Source of the DNA: Salisapilia sapeloensis
Taxonomy: Eukaryota > Oomycota > Peronosporomycetes > Peronosporales > Salisapiliaceae
NCBI GenBank assembly: GCA_023334545.1
Contig: JAADVB010000125.1
Span: 1-52,866, forward strand
Reading direction: 5' to 3'
Length of the DNA: 52,866 nucleotides
The translations under genes and the position numbers were made by a program. Within the stretch, counting starts at the first letter, position 1. Every line of letters begins with the position of its first letter. This document shows, in pieces, positions 31,552 through 40,655 of the stretch. The notes below the pieces were generated by a model. The model had not been told where the DNA came from and did no database searches. It saw only the letters and a list, made by a program, of their open reading frames with translations.

Positions 31552-34500
31552 ATGGATGGACCATTGGGTGTATACTGGGTGCGTCTAGAGAATCAAAAGA
31601 TGCCGGTCCCTTGGCCGGCTTGTGTCTATCATAGCTATGACGCTGCGAGACGACATGGACATGACGTCTCGGTCTTCTATATGAACAAACCGGCGCTCGA
31701 ACCCGAAGATCGCGTCGTCTTCTTCTTCGGTCTCGATCCCCTTCACTTGAACAAGGACGATTCGATCAGTCCTAAAAAACAGCTTCTAAGCGCCCACCTC
31801 ACTTCGATCCATAAAACACCCTTCGAAGGCTCGTCGACCTTGCGGTCGATCGCCAAGACCATGGGCTTGTCTCGTCCGAACTTGGCGATGGCTGAGGACG
31901 ATGTTGAGCTTGAAGAAGCATGCAGACAAGCGAGTGACTTTTTACGACTGGAGAGTGATGACGCTGCAAGGGAATTCTTCTCGGCCTTAATGCTCCATTC
32001 GATTAATCAAGTGGAGGAGAATGCGTCTCAAGCCAGTGAAGAAGAGGCCAAGGAAGACGAAGAGCACACAAACGAAAATACAGAGCTATCTAGTCAGAAG
32101 ACTCAGCCGATCGAGACTGCATCAGCTCCAGCCTCTGAACCCACCGGTGGATTATCTATCCACATTCAAGACGAATGCTGGAAGAAGATGCAAGACGCTG
32201 GATGGAACACGATGGTGCTTTCTGGACAAGAGTTATTTAAAAAGCCTGGCGTCGGTTTTGGAAGCATGCAGCCTGGTATTAATATCTTCGACAACCTAAT
32301 GGACGCCTGCGCCATCTTTGTCTGTGAGCAACTGCAGAGCGAAAACGCTGATCCAGACCTCGTGTCCATGTTCTGGACGATGCTAGAGCAACAAGGATGG
32401 CAGACGATGTTTCTAAGCGGATCCCCTGTCTACGCCATGCCGAAAGTTAGCTTCGTGACCATGTTTCCTGATGTCAATCTCTTTAAAACGAAGCTAGAAG
32501 CCATCTCTAAGTACTTCAACAACAATGGTATGCTCCAAAGTAAACAGAAAGCAGTCGCCAAACCGAAACCCAAGTCTAAGTCGTCTTCAAATCTGTTTAA
32601 AAAGCCAAAAGAGCATGAAAGGAAAGAACCAACGTATCACCCAAGAGCTAGATCGACGAACAAACGCACGACAAATGTTCCGCATCGATATGACACGGGT
32701 GAAAAGCCCCGATCGAAACGTTCAACGGACGATTTAAAGCCTGGCGTGTTGGAAAAAGCTTTATTGGATCAAGGATGGTTCTATAAAGCTGGCAGCGTGG
32801 GTGGATCCTACACATACTACCGCCCGCACTGCAAAGGTGTCGACATCGAACGTCTGCAGTTCGGTCGTGATTACTACAGTAACCTCGAAGCAGTTGAGAT
32901 GGCTCTAAAAGCCAGTGGCGAGTACTATCCGCTAAAGGAAAAAGCACGAGCACCAATCACTACCACTGTGAAAGCATCTAAACCACAGCCAAAGAAAGTT
33001 GTACGAAAGCCCAAGGCTGAAACGAAGAAGCGAAAGATTAGCGAATCGGAGTTTGAGGATGAAGCAGACTGTATGGAATCGGAAGAGATGGTCACTCCGG
33101 AACCAAAAGAGCGTTTCACGAAGAAACGTAAGGCTTTATCTAACATCTCCAACGTCCGCGACGACATCTCTCCTGATACGGAGAAACCAAAGACACCTTC
33201 TATTCTGAAGAAACCAGCTCCATCTCGAAGTATCGCGACGAACTTTTCTCCAGACGTACATGACACACAACCACTCGAATCGACGGATTTAAACCAACTA
33301 CTAAAAGACGTGATGCCGAGACTGTCGACTGGTTTCATCCCGTCAGCATTTAATTATCGCAAGCAAGAGTGGAGTCAAATCGAAACGTTCCTTCGAGACT
33401 GTTTCCGACACACACAAGGTGCGAGTTTATACCTCTCTGGCGCTCCTGGGAGTGGTAAATCCGCGCTACTTTCGTCGGAAATGAATAATATCAAGGACAT
33501 GTACTATAACGAGACGAAAGACCGATCGGACGTGCCTACCTTTAAGAGTCTACACGTCAACGCCGTGACTTTGAAAGGTACATCTGCTCTATTTCAAACA
33601 GCAGCGAAAGAGCTGACGGGAGACACCTACACGTCTGGCGAGAAAGCATTGGAAGCGTTGGAACGAGCGACAGACATACAGTCGAGTAACGCTTCCATGC
33701 TGCTGTTGGTCATTGATGAAATCGACTTTTTATTGACACACAAGACGTGGGAAGGAGACTTGCTGCGTCTCTTTGAACTCGCACATCGACGCAACCATAG
33801 CCTCCTACTCGTTGGTGTCGCAAATCAAGTAGATTTCGCTGAAAGACATCTCGCGAGCTTACGCAAGCAGATGCCTCAATGCTCTCCTGCAACCGTTGTC
33901 TTCACTCCGTACTCGTTCATGTCGATCCAGAACATCTTGATCGATCGATTAGGCGGACGATCGGCGGCACAGAGACTGCTGGACATGAATGGACTAGCTT
34001 TCCTCGCTCGAAAAGTCTGCTCGACATCTGGAGACGTTCGACTTGCTCTCGACATTTGCCGCCGACTCTTGTCCAACGTCAATCAAGATAAGGAGAATGC
34101 GTTGAAGAAGAAAGGCCCGGTGGTTGGATTGAGTAAAGTGATTTCTGTCGTGAAACAGAGTCTGGATGCAGGTAGCTCGCATGTTGTCGAGTCCTTGCCT
34201 CGGAATCTAAAGCTTGTGCTTCTGGCATGCACTCGAGCGATGACGAGTGGCGGGAAAGATGATTCTGCGCGGTTGATTCCGACGAATGCATTGTACTCGA
34301 CGTATTCGGAGAATTTAGGCTCAGCAGGTGTCTCGAAGCGCATGAGTTCGCGAGAGTTTGCACAGAGCTTAGAGACGTTGGCGTCGAATGGGTTGCTTAG
34401 CTACAATGTAAAGAAGGGAGATACGGTCAAGCTGCTTTTCCGAACGAGTGATGTGCTGCAGACCTTGAGACGAGATGAGTTTATTGCAAGAGTCATGTAG
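31552..34500 (+). CDS. CDC6/ORC1-like AAA+ ATPase with PWWP-like N-terminus, 982 aa
   Basis: This is a single exon. Residues 1-65 contain GVYWVRLENQKMPVPWPACV and VVFFFGLDPLHL, the VxWxxL, PWPA and FFG signature of a PWWP domain (a histone/DNA reader). Three aromatic repeat modules follow (about 200-260, 267-325 and 400-465). A Lys-rich linker leads to an AAA+ domain: Walker A GAPGSGKS (630-637), Walker B VIDEID (Asp722-Glu723), a sensor 1-like LLLVGVANQVDFAE, and sensor 2 SGDVRLALDICRRL. The C-terminal roughly 100 residues look like a winged helix (LPRNLKLVLLACTRAM, then SREFAQSLETLASNGLL). SGDVRxALDICRR and the C-terminal layout fit CDC6, which loads MCM helicase at replication origins with ORC. 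ORC1 is the close alternative, because ORC1 more often has an N-terminal chromatin-reader domain. The protein may combine features of both. Confidence 0.85.
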   Translation: MDGPLGVYWVRLENQKMPVPWPACVYHSYDAARRHGHDVSVFYMNKPALEPEDRVVFFFGLDPLHLNKDDSISPKKQLLSAHLTSIHKTPFEGSSTLRSIAKTMGLSRPNLAMAEDDVELEEACRQASDFLRLESDDAAREFFSALMLHSINQVEENASQASEEEAKEDEEHTNENTELSSQKTQPIETASAPASEPTGGLSIHIQDECWKKMQDAGWNTMVLSGQELFKKPGVGFGSMQPGINIFDNLMDACAIFVCEQLQSENADPDLVSMFWTMLEQQGWQTMFLSGSPVYAMPKVSFVTMFPDVNLFKTKLEAISKYFNNNGMLQSKQKAVAKPKPKSKSSSNLFKKPKEHERKEPTYHPRARSTNKRTTNVPHRYDTGEKPRSKRSTDDLKPGVLEKALLDQGWFYKAGSVGGSYTYYRPHCKGVDIERLQFGRDYYSNLEAVEMALKASGEYYPLKEKARAPITTTVKASKPQPKKVVRKPKAETKKRKISESEFEDEADCMESEEMVTPEPKERFTKKRKALSNISNVRDDISPDTEKPKTPSILKKPAPSRSIATNFSPDVHDTQPLESTDLNQLLKDVMPRLSTGFIPSAFNYRKQEWSQIETFLRDCFRHTQGASLYLSGAPGSGKSALLSSEMNNIKDMYYNETKDRSDVPTFKSLHVNAVTLKGTSALFQTAAKELTGDTYTSGEKALEALERATDIQSSNASMLLLVIDEIDFLLTHKTWEGDLLRLFELAHRRNHSLLLVGVANQVDFAERHLASLRKQMPQCSPATVVFTPYSFMSIQNILIDRLGGRSAAQRLLDMNGLAFLARKVCSTSGDVRLALDICRRLLSNVNQDKENALKKKGPVVGLSKVISVVKQSLDAGSSHVVESLPRNLKLVLLACTRAMTSGGKDDSARLIPTNALYSTYSENLGSAGVSKRMSSREFAQSLETLASNGLLSYNVKKGDTVKLLFRTSDVLQTLRRDEFIARVM

Positions 34501-34521
34501 ACGATTTAATATCATGGAGAT

Positions 34522-35390
34522 TTACTTTTTGACGTATCGAGTTTCTATCTTTCGACTTGTACTTTTATAATCCGATTGCACCGTAAGTAGATTTGTGTTT
34601 CTAGATAAGGCTTGATGGAGAAGATGCTGCGAATCGAGTGGTAGAGAGTTGTTGGAAAAGTTCAGGAAGGACAGGTGCGAGTTGAATGTGAGCACGTAGG
34701 AAAGAGCGAGGACACCTGCTTGGTCTCGAAAGAGAGATACAAGGTTGGAAGAAATGTCCAGCGCAGAGATGCAACGGTGGAACGCAACTGCGCCGAGCAG
34801 GATACGGCATCCTTCTGGCTGAAGATCGTTGTCTGCAACGCTAAGCCAACCATCTTAAGATCTATTCGATAGATGTACATGTAGAGAGATCGTACTTGAG
34901 ATAGCGCAAGCTGGAGCGTTTGACTTCTATGCCCTTAGCAAGCGCTTTAACACCGCGGTAGTCTGGCCGATAGGGATTCCCGACAAGGTCAGACGAGTCG
35001 AGTTGCAAAAATTGGATGCATCCATTAAAGATCAAAGCTTTACCGACTATTTCTGCGCCAACGGGACCGATGGGCACATGCGAAAGTCTAGATCGATTTG
35101 ATCAGAAGAGGCAGCTTCCACGCTAGTATACTAACCTACCTCAAGTGGCGTAAAGTCGAACCTGGTTTCCCAATCTCGCTTCCAATCGTTTCGATATCGA
35201 ACTTACCCTCGAAAGAAAAATAGACCCGTGTCTCTTCTTCTCCACATCGATCAATCGCTTCTTGGATTTGACCAGCATCCGCCAACCGATTCCACATTCT
35301 CTTCCACTTCCAAAGTTCGTTTTGCAAGTAGATATTGTAGATGCTCAGCAAGGCAGAAGAGAAAGATCCAATTCGTATATATAAATGCAT
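34522..35390 (-). CDS. leucine-rich repeat protein (RNase-inhibitor type), about 253 aa
   Basis: The exons are 35390-35140, 35087-34896 and 34840-34522. The introns are 52 nt (GTAGGT...TCTAG) and 55 nt (GTACGA...CTTAG), both phase 2, and total coding length is 762 nt. Only after splicing do the repeats read through. Examples are STLRHLRLSHVPIGPVGAEI, CIQFLQLDSSDL, SSLRYLNVADNDLQPEGCRI, CISALDISSN and HLSFLNFSNN. These follow the LxxLxLxxNxLxxxGxxxL pattern of the ribonuclease-inhibitor LRR class, with 28-30 residue spacing. There is no signal peptide or transmembrane segment, so it is probably an intracellular binding protein. The N-terminus is uncertain: the start may be 35390 or the ATG at 35297 (MWNRLADAG). 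It starts only 48 nt after the ankyrin gene stop on the same strand, so part of its first exon could belong to that gene's 3' UTR. Confidence 0.68.
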
Positions 35391-35438
35391 TTCTATTTAG
35401 GGAAAGTCTACCTCGACTTTGTATAATATACTTCGCGA

Positions 35439-37052
35439 TTACTTCTTTTGCTTGACGATCGATGTTAACCATTGCTTGAGCGACGTGTGGGTATTCGACT
35501 TGGCGATAAAGATCTGTTCATCCTGCTCTTCACCTCGGACCATAAGATCCTTTAGACCTGCGGCCGAAGCACACATCAACTGTGGATTCGCATTGCTTGC
35601 CAGTAAAAGTTTCACCGTACGCGTCTGACTCATACGACTAGCTTTCAGCAGTGGCGTCTCATTACCGACAGTCAATGCATCCACATACGCACCACGGGAT
35701 AGCAGACACTCGACGACTTGCGTGTTGCCACGTTGACTGGCCAAATGCAAGGCAGTGCAAAAGTCTCTCGTGACACCATCCACAGGAGCCTTCGCTTGCT
35801 TCAGCAGAATCTCGACACACCTCAAGTGGTTCTCCTGAGCAGCCATGTGCAGTGGTGTCTCGTCATTCGGACCCATGGCTACGACTTCAGCACCAGCCGA
35901 AACGAGACACTGGACGATGCAGCTCTGACCTCGAGCGCATGCAACGTACAAGGGCGAGATCCCTCTCCTGTCCCTCGCGTTCACATCGGCTCCCATGGCA
36001 ATGAGCATATCGACGCTCTTCGTGCATAGCTTTTGAGCTGCATGATGCAGCAGTGTCCTGCTCTCCGAGTCTTTTGCTGCTAATACGACTTTGGCATCGT
36101 ACAGACTCGCGATCGCCCGCAAGAGTTTCCGATCGCCTCTGCTGGCTGCATCCAACGCACAGGCTTGAACATGACGCTGGGATGTCACGTCGACACCATC
36201 TCCCAAGAGCAATGGCACGATACGCTTGTGCTTATGCTCCACGGCGACAGACGCGCCGGTGTACAAGAGTCGAGGCTCACTTGCGCCCGTGGACACGACA
36301 AGCGCTTTTACAACGTCCTCTAAGCCGATTCTACACGACGTCAGCAAAGTTTCTTCATCCACCACAGCTCCGTAACGTACGAGTAGTTCGACTAGCGATG
36401 CATTCTGACTGGCACATGCCATGGCGATGCACGATCGAGCACGCTTACCAGCTCGATTCGGCTGTGCGTGTCGTCTTAATAAGAGTCTAGCTACCTTTAC
36501 ATGTCCATTGGCACAAGCGACTTCCAACGGTGTCATGCCACAGACACAAGTGGAGTTGACAAGGTTAAAGCATTCGTTGCCAAAGTAAAAGCTTAGGAGG
36601 TGTTTGAGGACGAGGTGGTCACCATTGCAACACACTGCGTGGATGGGAGACGGTAAGGATGCACTGTCACGATCGTGCGTGCACTCGTCTTCCGTCGGGA
36701 CTGCCTGAAAACTCACATTCTTCTTCCGTTTCACTGGTTCATGCGTCACCGACGAGTCGATTGGCGTGATGGACCCGTCGCTCGCCGCTCGAGTGGACCT
36801 CGTGACCGGCGACGAGTCCGAGTTTAATTCTTCTTCGCTACTAGTAGGTGAGTCGAGCACGACGGGTTGGCCGCCACGTTCTGTGCGATGCAGTCGCTCC
36901 GCATCGACTTTGGTTCGGCCAAAGGAGATGCAGGACCGTTGGCGAGCAAAGTCCGTGCGAGAGGTAGCGCTAACGTCTAATCGCACGGTGTCCTTACTAG
37001 CTTGATTGTCCAACGACAACCGGTTTGTTTGCATCGTGAGAGGTAATGGCAC
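35439..37052 (-). CDS. ankyrin-repeat protein, 537 aa
   Basis: This is a single exon. Residues 1-130 are hydrophilic and probably disordered. Residues about 135-510 form around ten ankyrin repeats with clear TPLHxAA-type cores, for example CGMTPLEVACANGHVKVARL, RTLLHHAAQKLCTKSVDML, ISPLYVACARGQSCIVQCL, ETPLHMAAQENHLRCVEIL and CTALHLASQRGNTQVVECL. Just before the repeats, KKNVSF (residues 110-115) fits the RVxF docking motif for protein phosphatase 1 and is preceded by a basic run (KRK). The order motif, then ankyrin repeats, is that of MYPT/PPP1R12-type PP1 targeting subunits and some other PP1 regulators. A PP1 role is inference from a short motif. The start could be 37052 or ATG at 37034. 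Confidence 0.82.
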   Translation of the reverse strand: MPLPLTMQTNRLSLDNQASKDTVRLDVSATSRTDFARQRSCISFGRTKVDAERLHRTERGGQPVVLDSPTSSEEELNSDSSPVTRSTRAASDGSITPIDSSVTHEPVKRKKNVSFQAVPTEDECTHDRDSASLPSPIHAVCCNGDHLVLKHLLSFYFGNECFNLVNSTCVCGMTPLEVACANGHVKVARLLLRRHAQPNRAGKRARSCIAMACASQNASLVELLVRYGAVVDEETLLTSCRIGLEDVVKALVVSTGASEPRLLYTGASVAVEHKHKRIVPLLLGDGVDVTSQRHVQACALDAASRGDRKLLRAIASLYDAKVVLAAKDSESRTLLHHAAQKLCTKSVDMLIAMGADVNARDRRGISPLYVACARGQSCIVQCLVSAGAEVVAMGPNDETPLHMAAQENHLRCVEILLKQAKAPVDGVTRDFCTALHLASQRGNTQVVECLLSRGAYVDALTVGNETPLLKASRMSQTRTVKLLLASNANPQLMCASAAGLKDLMVRGEEQDEQIFIAKSNTHTSLKQWLTSIVKQKK

Positions 37053-37320
37053 GGACTTGCGGACTATGGCTGGAAAACGAAAGTGAACGATCGGAGGCGC
37101 AAGTGCTCTTTTTATCCGCTTTCTGCGTTACGTGTGACCTGGCGCTTCTCCCGGGAAGCGGAGAATGAAGCCTTTGGATGGGGAAGGTGTGCACTTGACT
37201 TCACCCGGAGTCATACTGGGCAGATGCTGTGACACAAAGCGTCTTCTTCCGGACACATTTTCCGAACTTGCGCGACGGAAGCGCTAAGTCTCTCTGCTAC
37301 GATTTGATTGGCTTAGATGG

Positions 37321-38003
37321 ATGCAACACAGTCACTGGATTGGTATGTTTGGTATCGAAGTCGGGTATGTTTTCAAGGAGGTTTCAGCACGGGGTTATCA
37401 CGAACCATTTTTTCCGGGAGAGTGGTGTACGAGATCAGGGATTATTCCTAGTCCTGGCAGCTACCTTTCGTTCGAGACAAGAAGAGGGAGTTTTCCGGCG
37501 ATATTTTGGATCCCACTGTCCGAGTTGCGTCGCTTTGTGATGACGCCAATTGTAAGTTTCTAACGAGCTGCATGAAGCTCATCTTCCATGGTAACCGTGG
37601 TGGGTGGCGCTGGTATGGGAGGTACACGCGCATAAAGTCTATTTTTCGATGCCAAAGGTCGGAAGAAATCGACAAAATTTCGGATCCTTGCGGTTACATC
37701 AATCGCACACCTGCACCCTACTGGGCTGATCTGCCTTGTCTGACGCGAGCTCACTGTGGGATGCCGTCGCGTACACGAACTGAATGTTGTATCCTAAGGC
37801 AGTTAAACGAGGCTGGATTGATACAGAAAGTAACCATGTCTAAACTAAATGATTTATCTTCTTTCTTTCCACTCGTACCGCCAGTGCTTGCAATCCAACA
37901 GCCTCTTCTTTCCTCCAATTGCGATATGTTTGGCCGGCTTCAGTTTACACTGGAACGCGAAGGCGCCTCCTTGCTACGACGGCTGTCCGAAAGCCACGAG
38001 TAA
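37321..38003 (+). CDS. uncertain two-exon gene, about 198 aa
   Basis: Exon 1 from ATG at 37321 encodes 77 codons (HWIGMFGIEVGYVFKEVS, then SFPAIFWIPLSELRRF) and ends at a good donor, ATT|GTAAGT, at 37552. Joining to an acceptor at 37637 (ATAAAG) gives an 86-nt intron and an open frame to TGA-free sequence ending at the TAA at 38001-38003. The last part reads MSKLNDLSSFFPLVPPVLAI and ends LEREGASLLRRLSESHE. An alternative acceptor at 37802 (AAGGCAG) keeps the same frame but makes a 251-nt intron, unlike others in the window. No domain is recognised. It lies between the ankyrin and kinesin genes and is convergent with the latter. The gene may extend upstream of 37321. Confidence 0.4.
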
Positions 38004-38048
38004 TGTAGGAAAATCGATAAGTAAACATAACTAATATATCTATAACGA

Positions 38049-40367
38049 TTAAATCTCATACCTTGCGGTGGGCGGTCGTCGACTCGATGATTTCCGAGTG
38101 TTCGTCTTGTCGCCGCGACTTTCTTCCAGACTTTCATCCGCGCCTGACCTTCGGACAGATTTTGTACGCTCAGACGAGGACCGCTTATCTTTGTTCGCGC
38201 CTGCTTGACTGTCCACTCCATTTTCAAAGGTGACTTCGTTCTCGTCACTGATGCCAATGCGATCAAACCAATAGTTGAGCTCCGAACCGTTGAACCCGTA
38301 ATCTAGATCTTTCGTCATGCGCTGGGGCATTTCCATGTCCAGCATTACAACATTATCAGTCCGCCATCGAGGGTTCCCTGGATCAATCAGCCTGTTCTCA
38401 CGCGCGTAATCGCTTTCAATACGCCGCCCATTGCGTCTGCATGATGGTCTTTTCGGCCTTAGTGCATTTGAAACAATCTCTGATCGCTGGATAATCCATT
38501 CATCTTTGTTCAAGTCATATTTGGCTCGTTTCTGTGTTTCCATTGCCTCCTCAGGAGGTACAAAATGGTTGATGAGTAATTGCTTCAACTTGAGTTGTTT
38601 AGTCAGTGCACGAATGGTGTCCAGTAAATCTTCCTTCTCTGATTGGAACTCCATTTGCAAATCTTCAAGCTCGGTCGTGGCCGCCTTATGGCGAGACCAT
38701 AGCTTTTTTAATTTCTTCGTCTTATCCTCCACCTCCTCTTGAAGGGAAGCATGTTGCTCCTCTAGCATCATGTTCGAATCCTCCTTTTCGGCCAATTCTC
38801 GAGCTAACAGCATTTCCTGTCGTTTCTGCTCCTCAATACGAGACTGCGCTTCCAGCAGTTCTCGCTCTTGCTTCACAGCCTTGTCGATAACTTTACCACC
38901 CGAAATCAATTTCTCTTCCAATTGTAGAAGCTCTTTTGCCATTTCTTTCTCTTTCTTTGTCATTGCTTTCTTTTGCTGCGCACGATCTGCCAACTCTTTC
39001 TCGAGTCGTTGTCGCTCTTCCTCCGTACGAGATTGTTCAGCCATCAAAGCCTTCATTTCTTCCTGAGCCTTTTGCTTTAATGCAAGCTTTTCTTGACGAG
39101 CATCCTCTTCCAGCTTTCGCAGTACTTCTTCGCTAACACCTTCTCGTTTCACCACAGTCTTTTCAATCAACTTTTCAATAATACGAGGCGATGCTTTCTC
39201 TCCCTTTGCACCACTGCCTGACCCATTACCAGGGTTCTTCTCTTGTGCTGCCAACGCATCTTTTAACTCTTGTATCTTTTCGCGATACTCACGGATCTTG
39301 GCATCTTTCGGATCCTCGTTTATCTTTGGCTTGTTCTTGATATTCTTCGCTCGGTTCGCGTACCGGAGCGTTGACAACGTTTCATTGTAATTGTAGTCTG
39401 CCGGACCACAATTCGCTATCATGACCGTTTTAGCATTGCCACCGAGTGAGTCTTGCAGTAAGCGTGTGAGCTTCGAGTCGCGGTAAGGAATGTGCTGGGA
39501 CTTGCCGTCGACCAAGGCTGAAATAACGTTTCCGAGCGCCGATAAAGACATATTGATTTTTGTCGCTTCTTTCATACGATCTCCAGTAGCTCCGGTTTTC
39601 GCTTGACGCTCACTACCAGCCAGATCAACAAGATTAAGCTTTCCGACGCAAATGTGGGGCTTGCCATCGGCTCCGAGTTCATTCGAGCACGTCTCAACGG
39701 TGATTGTGAACATGGAATGCGATCGAGAAGATGTTTGGTTCATTAATGTAGCCCCAACACTGCGATTCTTTTTACCTTGTTGCATCACGGCATCAATCTC
39801 GGCCTCCCCTGTAACTTGGCGACTAATAAGATCTTTCACATAGATTCCAGTCTCTAGGTTCTCTTTCAGCTCAAGTCGATTCTTAGGGTCTTGTGCTAAT
39901 AGATCTCGAATCTCTTCGTTGTAGATTTCCAAGTAAGACGCATGGACCATAAACTGCTTCGAATGGGCTTCTACCGCAATGCGATCGAAAATGTGCTTGA
40001 ACGAGTTCGGTATAATTCCTTTCTCCTCTGGTGGGTCGGAATACCCTTCCATCGTGTGTGACTTGCCTGCACCAGTCTGTCCATAAGCGAAGATTGTGCC
40101 ATTAAATCCATTTATGACAGACTCGACGATGTCCACAGCGGAGGAGCTATAAACTTGAGCTTGTGTCGAATTTGGAGAAATTGCTGCGTCAAACGTAAAC
40201 TTCTTTGGAGGCTCCCGATCGTCTGTTTCAGGGTTTGCTAGAGAGATTTCTCCTCGCGCAGTGTCTGCGAAGACAACACATGTGTTTCCATCTTGTTTCT
40301 CCCGTCCGTTCAGGGGTCGAATGCGAACACATACTCGTACGCTCTCGCTTTTACCAGACATTTTCAA
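38049..40367 (-). CDS. kinesin-2 type motor protein, 772 aa
   Basis: A plus-end-directed kinesin with an N-terminal motor, in a single exon. The motor occupies residues about 8-345: P-loop GQTGAGKS (96-103), switch I NQTSSRSHS, switch II LVDLAGSE, and the helix HIPYRDSKLTRLLQDSLGG. The neck reads NKPKINEDPKDAKIREYRE, the signature of kinesin-2 (KIF3A/KIF3B, FLA8/FLA10). A long coiled coil follows (about 350-610), then a tail with TDNVVMLDMEMPQRM and a basic Ser/Arg-rich end. Kinesin-2 drives anterograde intraflagellar transport, usually as a heterodimer with a second motor subunit and KAP; those partners are not in this window. All nucleotide-binding motifs look intact. The start is 40367 or the ATG at 40361 (MSGKSESVRVCVR). 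The next gene upstream on the same strand ends 288 nt away. Confidence 0.9.
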   Translation of the reverse strand: MKMSGKSESVRVCVRIRPLNGREKQDGNTCVVFADTARGEISLANPETDDREPPKKFTFDAAISPNSTQAQVYSSSAVDIVESVINGFNGTIFAYGQTGAGKSHTMEGYSDPPEEKGIIPNSFKHIFDRIAVEAHSKQFMVHASYLEIYNEEIRDLLAQDPKNRLELKENLETGIYVKDLISRQVTGEAEIDAVMQQGKKNRSVGATLMNQTSSRSHSMFTITVETCSNELGADGKPHICVGKLNLVDLAGSERQAKTGATGDRMKEATKINMSLSALGNVISALVDGKSQHIPYRDSKLTRLLQDSLGGNAKTVMIANCGPADYNYNETLSTLRYANRAKNIKNKPKINEDPKDAKIREYREKIQELKDALAAQEKNPGNGSGSGAKGEKASPRIIEKLIEKTVVKREGVSEEVLRKLEEDARQEKLALKQKAQEEMKALMAEQSRTEEERQRLEKELADRAQQKKAMTKKEKEMAKELLQLEEKLISGGKVIDKAVKQERELLEAQSRIEEQKRQEMLLARELAEKEDSNMMLEEQHASLQEEVEDKTKKLKKLWSRHKAATTELEDLQMEFQSEKEDLLDTIRALTKQLKLKQLLINHFVPPEEAMETQKRAKYDLNKDEWIIQRSEIVSNALRPKRPSCRRNGRRIESDYARENRLIDPGNPRWRTDNVVMLDMEMPQRMTKDLDYGFNGSELNYWFDRIGISDENEVTFENGVDSQAGANKDKRSSSERTKSVRRSGADESLEESRGDKTNTRKSSSRRPPTARYEI

Positions 40368-40655
40368 TGCAAGGATGTGAAGGGGGCAGCATCACGAAGC
40401 CGCAAAGTGAAACGATCATGCCACAGCTAATTTAAGCTGGTGCGTATAGCTCAACTAGCAAATAACCGCGAAGAATTCTTCATTTCTATTCCCATCTTTT
40501 GCTATAGTACACGACCTAAAGATATTGCTAGATTGCTCACAACACAGGTTTTTTGTCCATACAGATCGAACTATCCTATGCTCACCGAATTATAACTTCA
40601 TTGAGTGATCATTGCGACCATGCGAGCCAGGGTACCAAATTTCCGCTTGCTCAAT

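Noticed and set aside
36053-36490. 145-codon plus-strand frame
   Set aside because: It is antisense to the ankyrin repeats, where codon bias keeps the opposite frame open; no protein-like pattern.
37506-37637. Upstream part of the 37506-38003 frame as coding sequence
   Set aside because: A good donor at 37552 and the better-looking frame of 37321-37551 make this stretch partly the wrong frame and partly intron.
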